Positions 1 through 10,017 of a stretch of 64,000 nucleotides of DNA are shown here, one piece after another. The stretch covers positions 20,792,527 to 20,856,526 of the forward strand of contig OX485808.1 of NCBI GenBank assembly GCA_950295325.1, read 5' to 3'. The translations under genes were made by a program, and so were the position numbers. Positions within the stretch are counted from its first letter, which is position 1; each line of letters starts with the position of its first letter. Below the pieces are notes generated by a model, which saw only the letters and a list, made by a program, of their open reading frames with translations, was not told where the DNA came from and searched no databases. The stretch is from Polytrichum commune. Lineage: Eukaryota > Streptophyta > Polytrichopsida > Polytrichales > Polytrichaceae.

Positions 1-39
1 ATGGTGAGTAATATATACCGTGAATGTGGATGCATACAG

Positions 40-953
40 GTATGTCGTGAAAGATCTGGTGGGCTCAGGGACGTTTGGGCAAGTTGCGAAATGCTACACA
101 GAAGAGACAAATGACTATGTTGCTGTGAAGGTTATCAAGAATTAGCCTGCATACTATACTCAAGCAAAGTTCGAGATTGGGATATTGCATATGGTATTGT
201 CGCAATCCATATGTTTCTGCAGTGAACTCCTCTACTTGAGACTGCATTCTTTCCAGCTCTCTCAAGCTCTCTCTGCACTCTTTGTTGATGAGGTTGTTGT
301 CCAAGGTCTGGGCTACAGATGCTGTAAGGGTTCATGTTGACCTATCAGTGTGATTTTCTAAAGTTTGTATTTGGTGCAGCTCAACAAGGAGTGGGATCCA
401 CAGGATAAGTACCACATAGTCAGGAGTTTAGACCACTTCAAATTCCATGGCCACCTGTGCATTGTGTTTGAGCTTCTGACGGTGAACCTGTAAGTTCTTG
501 ATTGGCAGTGTTGTATGCACATTACTATTTGCATATACTTATTGGAGAGTGAAATGATTAGAAAAATCCTGGAATTCTCACAGCTGCAATGGATATATTA
601 GTCGAGTCTGAGTACCTGCATGTTGTTGAGGGTATTGCAAGTGAGCCTTCTACATCTGGGCGGAAACAAACTTGCAACTTTGGGCAAGTACTGGTTGGTG
701 AGAGACTTTCTTAGTAGCAAACTCATTCTTCAAGTTCAGGTATTTAGTAAATAAACTGTCAGCAACCAACTTGTTAGCTACATACACGAGTAGCTCTTTA
801 GTCTCTGCATTAGAAGCTTGTCAGTCTTGGTCATTGCTATGGTGCATTGTAAATGATGCAAGGGTGTCATCTTTGTCTGCCAGGTATGAGTTGTTAAGGA
901 CAAATAGCCTGAAGGGCCTATCACTTATGTTGGTGCGAATGTTCACCAAGCAG
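40..953 (+). pseudogene. YAK1: truncated YAK1-like (DYRK family) protein kinase pseudogene
   Basis: Three consecutive exons of a YAK1-type dual-specificity kinase are recognisable, with splice sites and phases preserved: 40-193, 380-489 and 884-953. Exon 1 holds the glycine-rich loop (GSGTFGQVAK) and the VAVKVIKN lysine motif of the ATP site. Exon 2 reads DKYHIVR and HLCIVFELL, and exon 3 reads YELLRTNSLKGLSL then MFTKQ. The order matches the N-lobe and hinge of plant YAK1. An in-frame TAG follows VIKN, where family members have Gln (CAG to TAG). The next expected exon, carrying the HCDLKPEN catalytic loop, is not found downstream, so the copy stops before the active site. The upstream part may lie outside the window. 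The family call is from recognition of the protein; pseudogene status follows from the stop and the truncation. Retained introns argue against a processed copy. It could be a fragment captured by the adjacent Mutator-like element. Confidence 0.75.
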
Positions 954-1364
954 GTTCGAATATGTCCTCTTGAGCTCAATGCTTCATACTTGCTAGACTG
1001 AGGGGCAACTTTTACTTGGTCTGCTTGATTTGGTTTGAATACTTGGTCACATGTCTGATCTCTGGTCTTAGATAAGCTTTGTGTGTTTATGCGGGGTTTA
1101 TAGACATGGTTAGATTGGCTTGGACTTGAATCTGACAGTGTAAGCTCTCCAAAAGGAGCCTGCATTGCACCTATTCAATATCTTTTGTCTCAATTTTGCT
1201 TCTGCTTTCACTTCATTTAAAGATATACTCCAGGGGTAGCATGTATACTTGTTTTACTTGTATTCATATCATATTTTTATTAAAAAGCAATCATAACGAG
1301 CAACATATGGAAAGGAATAATTTATACAGAAGAGAAGGTCAAGACTCTAGCAAACCATGATACT
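954..1364. other. non-coding, no feature seen
   Basis: This stretch lies between the last recognisable YAK1-like exon and the AT-hook ORF. No continuation of the kinase domain, no RNA gene and no repeat was recognised in it. Confidence 0.5.
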
Positions 1365-1760
1365 TTGTTGAAACTTGGTTGTGACTGCGCGGTTGTATTT
1401 CTTAATACACCTGAAGTTCAAACCGTGAAGAAGCGAGGCAGACCAAGACTTTCAGCTCCTACTAAAATGTGGTTTTTAGGTAGAGTGTATAGGATGCGTC
1501 GGACAATAATCAATCCTTGGGTAGAATACAGAGATCCTATAGACTTGTTGGATCGCCCCAACAATGTAGAAGTTGGTTTATGTTGGTATCAAAAGTCTGC
1601 AGGGTTGAAGTGGAGTTATGATCTCACAGGTCATATTATGGTAGAATTGGATACGGTTATTGCTTTGGCCAATTTGACGTATGATGCTGAAACAGACACG
1701 TACGAACTTCATCCAAGTGATGAAAAAGTCTTTAACGACTTTGTAACTAAAAATCCATGA
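1365..1760 (+). CDS. unidentified 131-residue AT-hook protein, possibly transposon-encoded
   Basis: The frame encodes 131 residues from the first ATG. Near residue 22 it contains an AT-hook-like core (KKRGRPRL), the kind that binds the minor groove of AT-rich DNA. The remainder (for example VEVGLCWYQKSAGLKWSYD) has balanced composition and no low complexity, which suggests real coding ancestry, but I do not recognise the family. An upstream exon is possible because no obvious promoter or leader is visible. It lies on the same strand as, and about 250 bases before, the two-exon accessory gene of the Mutator-like element, so it may belong to that element. Function is unknown; nuclear DNA binding is inferred from the AT-hook only. 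Confidence 0.4.
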   Translation: MLKLGCDCAVVFLNTPEVQTVKKRGRPRLSAPTKMWFLGRVYRMRRTIINPWVEYRDPIDLLDRPNNVEVGLCWYQKSAGLKWSYDLTGHIMVELDTVIALANLTYDAETDTYELHPSDEKVFNDFVTKNP

Positions 1761-2009
1761 TTTGATATTATACATATAATAGGGCCATATTTTTGCATTT
1801 CCAAACATTTGTATACATGTTATATACAATTTCTGTATTTGTTTTTGGACCCTTGTGTACGTATGGAAATGCATTTTGAAGCAATGAGATTTGTAAGTAT
1901 ATTGCTTGATTTTAGCAAAAATAAAATGTATACAGGGGTATTTTAATAAGGGGCATGCACGCACGTGATGCTTGGTTTTAATGAATAGTGCACTCCCTGG
2001 GCATGGTGT

Positions 2010-3167
2010 GTGCTAATGCTTCGTTGTTTCCTCAAGTACCATTGCAAGTCGCCCCCTCTCATCTCGGACCCACATAGGGGTGGCACTGACGACAATGTGA
2101 GGGAATGGTTGAGGCTTGCCGAAGACATCGACGGGACAGGTGCACGGGCGTGGCGATCGGCCAAAACTAACTTGAAAGATGAAGGATATCTGATGTTTGC
2201 AGGTGCCAGGTCGGTGGAATCCCAACATGAATGGGTTGCTGAACTTGAGGATGCTTGGTCCCACTTGATTAATCCAACCCCAGCATGGTTGGCAGAGTTG
2301 CGAGGGTGGTGCAATTCCATCCGAATCAGGGCAATTCAGGACATGGCTTTCCACGACAAGCAGACGTGGCTCAATGCGTGGGTGATTCGTGATCCTCCGA
2401 AGACATTTTCGCCCCAGCTTGCATGTTACGAGAGTTGGCTGTGACATCACGAGGACCTGGACATCGGGTATATCTGCGCAAAACCAGGTGAGAAAACACA
2501 GCTCCTTCTTGTAACGTGTTGGCCCCCTTCCAACACCCATTCCCAGTCTCCTGAACACTAACCAATTTCATGTTTTTGTCTCGTGGCAGAGGTGATGGTC
2601 CCGTCGTTGGAGCGTCCCGAGTACCTGGAGGAGCTTCATGGCATCGCGGAGAACATTGTTAGGGAACGCTTGGAGCACTCGGAGGTTCATCCCCTAGCTC
2701 ACAGTCGGCCACCAACAGGTGCATCTTCCTGCGAGATGGCGCAGTCACATCCTCAAGCAGCAACTACCAGAGGCACCTCGGCGAAGGCAGCTGGTTCGGA
2801 AGAGGTGATTCCTTCGGTGGAGGCACACTCTGTTGTCGTTGAGGAGTCTCAGCGCATGCGCGGGGACGTTTATGTTGGGCCCGTTTTTCACATTCCCATG
2901 ACGCAGGCGAAGAGTCTTGAAGAATTGCCTAGTCAAGTCGATTTTGACTGGCAGGATTCGGTGTCGCCCAACCCCACTCCCGCCCTTGGTGCAGCTCGTA
3001 ACCTGGATGGAGAGCTTGACGGTGTTGGCACTCCGCGAAGTGTTCCGGCGGCAATAGATGTGGCCATGGACACATTCGTGGAGGTGTCCCAAATCGCGCA
3101 GGAGGCCGTGAAGGATGCCATGCCGCAGCCATCCGCAGAAGTTCCAACACCGTATATAGGAGTTTAG
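2010..3167 (+). pseudogene. two-exon accessory gene of the Mutator-like element, function unknown
   Basis: Exon 1 (about 2010-2487) ends at CCAG/GTGAGA and exon 2 (2590-3167) begins after GTGGCAG. Both are in phase 1, so the frame joins cleanly across the 102-base intron to give roughly 350 residues. Exon 1 contains a tryptophan-rich stretch (motifs such as AWRSAKTNLKDEGY and WVAELEDAWSHL). Exon 2 is charged and Pro/Ser/Ala-rich, and probably disordered. One in-frame TGA at 2442-2444 breaks exon 1; a CGA to TGA change would explain it. I do not recognise the family. It is transcribed toward the MULE transposase gene at 24-27 kb, and the two were neighbours before the gypsy insertion at 3353. 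This convergent layout resembles maize MuDR, whose second gene mudrB also has no clear biochemical role. The start codon is uncertain. Confidence 0.5.
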
Positions 3168-3348
3168 GTCCAGAATATTGTTACAATGTACGGTTCAGTT
3201 TACTTGTACAATGGAGGGATCAGTTTAATGTTACAATGCAGGGTTTAACAAGATGTAACATGACTATATTCTGTTCAAAATAGTTGGAAACAGTATAATA
3301 ATCTGTATGTACCATGTTACAACCTTTCATAATCATCCTGAAGTTTGA

Positions 3349-3352
3349 ACGG
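3349..3352. repeat. target-site duplication ACGG, left side of outer gypsy element
   Basis: ACGG here immediately precedes TGTCGTG. The same four bases follow the right terminus CACGTGACA at 23135-23138. Removing the element and one copy restores a plausible empty site. Confidence 0.6.
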
Positions 3353-3893
3353 TGTCGTGTAAACTAAGATCGTTAAACACAACAGATCGAGTGTCGGCGT
3401 CAACATCAATTAGCAAAATAAAATAGCAAACTAAAATGCTAAACAACCACCTCTTCAAGATGAGGGTTTCTCTCTCCAAGCTTAAGAAACTAAAATGTCT
3501 CCTTACCAAGCTTAAGAAACTCTGAAATTCATACCCAAGAGTCAAGCTATCTCTCACTCCACGAAGGGAGAATCCAAGAGTGCAAGTGGTGGAGAAAGAA
3601 TGCAAAGGCTTTACTCATAATCTACTACACCATAGCCATGAGAAAGCAACAACAAGCTCTCTCTCTCTCTCAAAACACACTCACAAGACTTGACTTGACA
3701 ACAATGGCAAGTCAAGAGGCCTTCCTCTCCATACAACCCCAATCCTATGTGGAGTTCATCCATGGAGTGGATGAACAACTAACTAGGACTCCCAATGGAG
3801 TCCGTTACTCATCCCAACACACATGGACTCCTAGTGGAGTCCATTTACTCTTAAATTGACGTGACTTAGCCCCCGATGTCACCTCACGTGACA
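3353..3893 (-). repeat. left (3') LTR of the outer gypsy element
   Basis: The unit is 541 bases and runs from TGTCGTG to CACGTGACA on the plus strand. Its inner 430 bases (3463-3893) are nearly identical to 22700-23134 at the other end. The first 110 bases (3353-3462) are absent from the right copy but recur as 3896-4003, two bases inside this LTR. The extra copy starts TGTTATG, so it looks like the U5 end of a second, truncated LTR. Confidence 0.65.
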
Positions 3894-4327
3894 GCTGTTA
3901 TGTAAACTAAGATCGTTAAACACAACAGATCGAGTGTCGGCGTCAACATCAATTAGCAAAATAAAATAACAAACTAAAATGCTAAACAACCACCTCTTCA
4001 AGTGCCCCCACTAGCAGATAAGGAGCCCCTCCAATCAGCTAGGAACAAACACACTCATCGGTAGAGTTGTTGAACATGATGAAGTTGTTGCTACATCTAT
4101 ACATATTCAATTGGGTAGTGGTAATCTAAGGAATTAAACTCATGATTGAGAAAGTAATTCAAGAACTATAGGCTGGGTGCAATTTGAGCCCCATCCTTAA
4201 TCGCCTTCAACCATTTATGTTGAATTCTTGGATAACTCTTTCAATGTGATTTTCAATCCCATAAAATTTCCAACCAACTAAATAACAACTTCACCACTAA
4301 AACATGTGGTAAACATCCACAAAATCC
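3894..4327 (-). other. 3' untranslated part of the outer gypsy element with a partial LTR copy
   Basis: 3896-4003 repeats the terminal 108 bases of the LTR with few changes. 4004-4327 follows the stop of the PHD-bearing frame and shows no ORF. No clear polypurine tract was found next to the LTR, perhaps because the partial LTR copy displaced it. Confidence 0.5.
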
Positions 4328-5299
4328 TCAATCATGACCATTAACGGCCACGGAATGAGAGGCTTTCCGACAACGAGGACAAACCCAATTGCCAGAAGGA
4401 AGAATAAAAAAGGGCGGTGTGAAACATGTCATGTGCCATCCACGTTGACATTGGTCGCACAATAACATTGTTACAGCTCCTTTCTTCTCTCCACAAACAT
4501 AACAAAGCAGACCCTGTGGTACAACCGCCAACTCGGAATGCACAGAGCCGTCGATGGGAAGGTGACATGGAGCACAATTCTTTGAATGCTCACGACATTC
4601 CCGTCCATCCTTGCCTTCAAGCAATAATATACCACTTGGCAAGACATCTTTTACCCGCAAAATCGTGCGCCCAGCCTTGACATCCAATGTAGTAGGCGCC
4701 TCCCGTTGCAAGTAAACATAATCCCCCTTGGAAAATCTACAAACCTGAGGTCGATAAGCTCCACTGCGGATCCGGGCATACCGTAATGTATCACGATGTT
4801 GAGCAATATTTAAGTTCTCCATAGCCATAGGCATGGCCTTTTGGAAGAACGTTGCTCGGTCATAAAGACATTAAGCCCAAACATCTGGATCATCCAAATT
4901 TACCACGGGAGCCAATTTCTCTCGCACCGAGCTAGGTAAAATTGGTTCCCGTCCATACAAGAGTTGGTAAGGACTATAGGATGCCAAAGATGCTTGCCTG
5001 CTGAAACGATAACCCATTGCTATCCATGGTAACATCAAGTCCCAATCGCGATGGTTGCCATGAAGCAATCCATACTTCCGCAAACCGCGCTTAACCGTTT
5101 GAACAACTCGTTCAGCTAAGCCATCTGCCTCAGGGTGATCTCTGGAAGTTGTCCGATGATCAATCAAAGCCTTGGTACACAAAGCCTCGAAAGATCCAAG
5201 GAATTCTCTCCCTTGATCCGTCAACACCTTTGCAGATGCTCCAAACCGTGCCAAAACTCGATCAATAAATGCCATAGCTGCCAATTCTGAGGAATTTTA
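4328..5299 (-). pseudogene. integrase C-terminal half with PHD finger (outer gypsy)
   Basis: One frame with a single stop at 4871-4873. The first part carries the second and third catalytic positions of the DDE integrase core (LTDQGREF and the Glu of LAERVVQ) and ends near DVWA. The second part (4328-4834, 168 residues from its first ATG) has the usual integrase tail (MAMENLNIAQHRDT), then a canonical C4HC3 PHD zinc finger at residues 111-155 (plus-strand 4370-4504): CYVC, CDQC, WH..TC and WVCPRC, including the conserved Trp before the last Cys pair. PHD fingers of this type read histone H3 tails. In chromoviruses a chromodomain occupies this place and steers integration, so a PHD finger here would be expected to target integration by histone state; that role is inferred. 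A TAA at 5297-5299 cuts the integrase core. Confidence 0.85.
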
Positions 5300-6144
5300 G
5301 GGAAGAGCCACGAGTTCAATCCACTTACTAAAATGCTCCACCATCACAAGCACATACTTGGAACCACGTGGAGTGATAGCAAGCGGCCGGCAAAATCCAA
5401 AGACCAACGATATCCCAAGCCCATAATAGGTAAAGGTTGAAGTTGAGGTGACAAAGTATTAAAACTTGACCTGACCCGGTCACATACTTCACACCGAAAA
5501 ACATAAGTGGCAACCTGTTGGTACATACCAGTCCACCAATATTGGTTGCGCAACATAGAGTGTGTCCTTCGCACTCCAAAATGTCCAAGTTCCTCGTGCA
5601 CTTGCCGCACCAAAAAAACTCTTTGATCTGGCCTTGGAACGATGCGCCTCGTTCCGTTCGGCCACACACGAAATAACAAGCCGTTTGCCCAACGAAACCT
5701 TGTTATCCGGTGACTAACTCTATCTCGCTCCATAGAAGATAGTCCAAGAGGAAATATCCCTTGTTGAAGTTTGTGCAAGACCGCCTGTTCTTCCCACACA
5801 TCACTAACAACGAGAGATTTATCAACATCTTCATCTTGCTCTTCCACAAGGATTTCAACAGCCAATCCCGACATCATTGTAAGATACGTGGCAGCATGCC
5901 AACCCGGCACTGCCTCACGATCACAATCTTCATGCCACCTGGCTCCAGTTAAATCCTCATCTGAAGGACTTGGATTGCGAAACAATCCGTCTGCATCCAA
6001 GTTGGCAATTCCTGCTCGGTGAACAACTTCAAAATCATATTCCTGAAGTAACAATGCCCACCTAGCAAGTTTTCCGGTGAGCTTATCTGATTTCATAAGT
6101 CATTTTAAAGGCTGATGATCAGTCACCAAAGTAAACTTCTGCCC
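5300..6144 (-). pseudogene. RNase H end and integrase N-terminal half (outer gypsy)
   Basis: The frame continues from RT-RNase H after stops at 6145-6147 and 6100-6102; the latter replaces a codon that is usually Trp in this motif (TGG to TGA). It contains the RNase H tail (LARWALLLQEYDFEVVHRAG, then LDADGLFR), the integrase HHCC zinc-binding domain (H and H of HEELGHFG, then CEVCDR), and the first catalytic Asp (WSLDFAG). The reading frame shifts by one base near 5380, just after DFAG. Downstream coding therefore continues in another frame up to a TAA at 5297-5299. Without repair the element cannot make integrase. Domain identity is clear from the motifs; the reading of the frameshift is direct from the DNA. 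Confidence 0.85.
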
Positions 6145-7470
6145 TTACAAATAAGGTCGAAAATGTGCAATGGCGCAAACGGCCGCCAAGGCCTCGCCTT
6201 CATAAGAAGAATAATTAGATTCAGCACTATTATTACTTCTAGATGCATAAGCCACCACATATTCCTTTCCCTCTTCATCTTTCTGTGTCAATACCGCTCC
6301 CAATCCCACTGCACTCCAATCCGTGTGCAATTGAAAAGCTCTAGACACATCCGGGCGTCGAAGCACTGGCGCTGAACCGAGCCTCTGTTTCAATGTATCA
6401 AATGCCTGTTGTTGTTCCCGACTCCAAATCCATGGTTGGTCTTTCCCTGTGAGAATGGTAAGAGGTTTGGCAATCAAACTAAAGTTTTTGACAAACCTCC
6501 TATAATAATTTGTCAATCCTAGAAATGCACGAAGCCGTGGTACATCACTAGGTGCGGGAATTTTGTGCAAAGCATCCACCTTCGCTTGTTGCACACCAAG
6601 ACCGCCAGGAACAATCATGTGGCCTAAATAGGGCAATTGATCATGGAAAAACTTACATTTTCCATGATGTAAACGGAGTCCCCACCGTTGAAGTCTTTCA
6701 AATACTGCTTGCAAATGTCTCACATGATCCTGTGGACTATTACTAAAGATGATAACATCATCAATATAACATCTAGCAAACGGCAAACCAGCCAATAATT
6801 GGTCCATCACCCGTTGAAATTCAGCTGGTGCATTCTTGAGACCAAATGGCAGAAATTTCCAATGATAAAGTTGATCCTTGCCATCTTTATCAATTCCCCA
6901 AAATGCGGTCTTCACCCGATCACCCAACAACAAAGGTAATTGGTGATAACCAGACCTCAAATCCAGAGTGCTGAAGATTCTAGAAAATCCCAGTGCATCA
7001 AACAACTCCTCCGGCATCGGCATTGGATATCGATCCGACTTGGTCTTGCGGTTGATTGGACGATAATCACCACACATCCGTTTTTCCGTCCAGTTGCCAA
7101 AGATATCCTTCTTTGACGGCATAACCGTGGCACAAGCATACTCTTCATTGGAGAGTTCAATCAATTCCGCTGCCAATAACTCTTGACATCGAGTTTGAAC
7201 ACCCAACCTTTCAGATGCACTAAGTCTGTACGGCCGTCTGAAAATAGGGTGGTCGTCCTCGAGTTGAATACGAACAGGTTTACCTTTATATCCTTCAAGA
7301 TCATGAAGACTAAAGGCAAAACAATTACGGTAAGAGCGAATAAATGTCCGTACCTTTCGTGCTTCGGCACTAGTAAGCTTTGGCCCCACTTCAATTGGCC
7401 AATCGTCAAACTCCGTGGTTTCCTTCTTCATAGAAGGATTGCCATTTGGTGCCAGCACAGCCTGTGATTG
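6145..7470 (-). pseudogene. reverse transcriptase and RNase H (outer gypsy)
   Basis: Ty3/gypsy-type reverse transcriptase. The palm motifs are intact: FSTLDLRSGYHQ with the first catalytic Asp, LPFGLKNAPAEFQRVMD, and CYIDDVIIFS, the YxDD box. The thumb and connection (FLGLTNYYRRFVKNFS) and the start of RNase H (LHTDWSAVGLGAVLTQ) follow. The frame opens directly after a TAG at 7471-7473 that separates it from the methyltransferase, and ends at a TAA (6145-6147) inside RNase H. Because both neighbours are in the same frame, RT was part of a protease-methyltransferase-RT polyprotein, with the methyltransferase directly N-terminal of RT. As it stands this segment lacks its own start signal. Confidence 0.9.
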
Positions 7471-9162
7471 CTAGTCCGTGGAGAGGGCAACACCTTTGCC
7501 CCCATCATCTGCACTTGAATCCAAATGCGTATCATCTCCACTACAATCAGTTTGTGTAGCTAAATAGCTACCCACATATGAAGTATCACCAAGAAATAGA
7601 ATTGGAAACATTTTATGGGCCTCCAACTTCCCAAACTCTTGGGCCAAAGCCGAAAAAACACGTTGAGCTCGAAGCTCTTCCGCAACATGCTGTTTCAAAG
7701 AAAATAATCTTTCGGTGTCATTGACCTCAATGTGATCCTTGGATTGCGGCTCCATTGCCCCCTGACCATTGTTCTCTGCCCCCAGAGTAAGCAATTGGTC
7801 ATCCATACGTTGTTGAGCAGCAAGACAAATTCCAATTATCCACACAATGCTATTAAGATCCATAGCTTGCCCCAATAGGAAACGTCTCTGACCTTCCTGA
7901 AGCCCGTGAGCAGCCGTGGTACCTGTAAGAAACCCCATGGTGCATTCCCGCTCATCTGCCGTAGGCTCCTCATAAGTTTGGGATTTTGAATCCCAAACCA
8001 TGCCAGGTCCACGAGATCGAAATGCAAAAGACTGTGGATATATCACAAAAGTAGGTAGTACACCTCTTGGAATGCCCACCTTGTTAATTAATGCAAATGG
8101 CAAGGTGTCATCCTTGGTAATTGCCAAGGAAACACGATGATCATCTAAAATGTCATCCACCTTGCGATCCATAAGGCGGGGAAGGCGGGCAATCGCCGCT
8201 GAAAGCACCCGAGGTGATACCAAGTTGGTCCAAAACCAACGAGGCCGATGAGCAAAGGATCCCAAAGATGCGGCATCCAGAAATGTTGGAGTACCCAGAA
8301 TTTGGTTAATGTACTCACCATCCTTCACCACTTTGTGCCGGGTATCATCCAATAATGGTACATTTTTGAAAATGTACCCTAGCGGAGTTGATTGGTGGGT
8401 AAACCACCATTGCGTCAATCGCATCAAATCCGCAAACAAACTAGACCTAGGATCATCCAATCCCTGGCCAGTTCCTGCCCGCGAATGGCCTTGACAAGGC
8501 CATCCTGCAATAATCAAATCCTCGTGGCCCAACCTTCTCAAATCCTCATCACTAATCATAGTGACATCTTGAGGAAGTTGACCACAACATCCATGAATGG
8601 CAGAGGCTGACAAATGTGCGGGGTATCTTAACAACAATTGTTGGATGTGGTGTCGGACGGCTCTGTTGGCTGCATACCCATTGTCCACATGAATATATCG
8701 CCAAATTGTAATTCCAGCTTCCAACACTGCCGCCAAACCTGTGCCAATGCCTCCAAAGATCTCCACAAGGACAATACCTTCAGGTGATGGTTGCCAACGA
8801 ATGGGTTGAGCAAAAGAAAATGAGGATGAAGTTGGAGGTGCCTCTCCAAGCTCCAAATCCGCTACAATGTGTTGACAATGGTCGGATAACTCCTTAGGAG
8901 TTCGCCATGGTGGAGGTGGATCCTTGAAATGTCGAGCAGGAATTTGAAAAGATGGTAAAAATTGTTGTTCTGCCGCATTACAAGTGTAGTCCATTGTTTC
9001 CTCCAATAAAACTGGAGCACAAGGCAAATCTGCAACTGAACCGCTGCAACCAAACATTGCCTCCGCAACCATAGTCATAGCAGTGGCTGCAAATGTGACG
9101 GGAATAAATACATTCCTGCCATCTCCAGTGGACCATCCCGGTCTAATCCATGCCTCTTCCGT
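7471..9162 (-). pseudogene. retrotransposon-borne C5-cytosine DNA methyltransferase
   Basis: The frame from 9078 encodes 535 residues with the C5-methyltransferase motifs in the standard order: motif I (VEIFGGIGTG, about 105-114, SAM binding), IV (GWPCQGHSRAG, catalytic Cys near 195), VI (IFKNVPLL, near 237-243), VIII (HRPRWFW, near 278-283), IX/X (ERECTMGF near 376, LGQAMD near 402-407). The order rules out the circularly permuted DRM class. Motif VI normally reads ENV; here the Glu codon is AAA (Lys), so catalysis should be lost. TAG codons at 9163-9165 and 7471-7473 isolate it, but protease upstream and RT downstream are in the same frame, so it was an internal polyprotein domain. Known homologues in other retrotransposons methylate CG sites de novo; silencing of self or rivals is a hypothesis. 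No chromatin domain is visible in the N-terminal 100 residues. Confidence 0.9.
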
Positions 9163-10017
9163 CTAATTATCCAAACCAAAGCCAAGTGGGTAAAGAGCTT
9201 GCTGACCAACAAGTATATCATAGTTAGTAGCATTAGTAACAACACACTTCATTGACAAATGAGTGTAAGTAGGCCCTGCCTCCACATGAAAAATCAAACG
9301 TAGAGGTGCCTTGGTGTAACCTGTTGCACGTTTAGTGCCCCCTACTGAAGTCACAATAGTGAATGGACAAGGATCCAAGCTTGCTGGCGTCAATCCAAGA
9401 CTGTCAGCAAGTCTTTTGCCAATCATAACCGGTTGAGCACCGGAATCCATCATAACTCTCAGTGGTGTAGCATGGATAGTGGGCATATCCGTGCGTGAAA
9501 CGACAAACAAAGATTTTTCGTTCATCAGCCGTACGACTCCAGGTTGCAAATTATGCCGTTCACGAGCAGGCCTTGCAAAAATGTCTGCAAGATATGCCGC
9601 TCCCGACGCATAATTCGAAAATGACGTATCCACTGCTAAAATTGATGCTGGAGGAATATCAGTTTGCTTACCAAAAGCCATGATCACCGCATCCGCAAGA
9701 CTCACTCGCAAATTGGCTAAGTCCTCCACCTCCTCAGTCACAAGTACGTCAACCACAGCTTGGGATACTTGAAGGGATGGCAAATCCGCCTTACCTTCTA
9801 ACATTCTCCCAGCTAAATGAAAAACTGCAGCAGGCTTGAAATCCGAAGCCATAAATTCCGAACCCGAGAAAATTGGCATATGGAGAATTTTATATGCCAA
9901 TGCCTGCGTAACATCCTTCAAGATGGAATCTCCATCTCTCAAAGGTACAGGGTTTTTAGCCCCAACAACAATGGTGTCTACCAATCCAAATGAAAGAGGT
10001 AAACGTGCTTGACCAAT
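9163..10017 (-). pseudogene. retropepsin-type aspartic protease (outer gypsy)
   Basis: The segment is in frame with gag (on the far side of the nested insertion) and with the methyltransferase. The catalytic motif is MMDSGAQPVMIG (DSG triad), followed by LVGQQALYPLGFGLDN, the typical end of plant gypsy proteases. The frame stops at 9163-9165 with TAG; the downstream sequence (TEEAWIRPGWSTGDGR in the same frame) continues what is usually a Trp codon, so TGG to TAG is the simplest explanation. At 10013-10017 the CCAAT target of the nested gypsy interrupts the link to gag. About 285 residues remain on this side. The protease would have released the methyltransferase from the polyprotein. Confidence 0.8.
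10013..10017. repeat. target-site duplication CCAAT, left side of nested gypsy
   Basis: CCAAT directly precedes the LTR start TGTGAGG at 10018 and recurs directly after the other LTR end CTCACA at 19826-19830. A perfect 5-bp duplication is typical of Ty3/gypsy integration. Confidence 0.9.

Noticed and set aside
1-335. Minus-strand frames of 66-79 residues
   Set aside because: They overlap the YAK1-like exon on the other strand and have no recognisable content.
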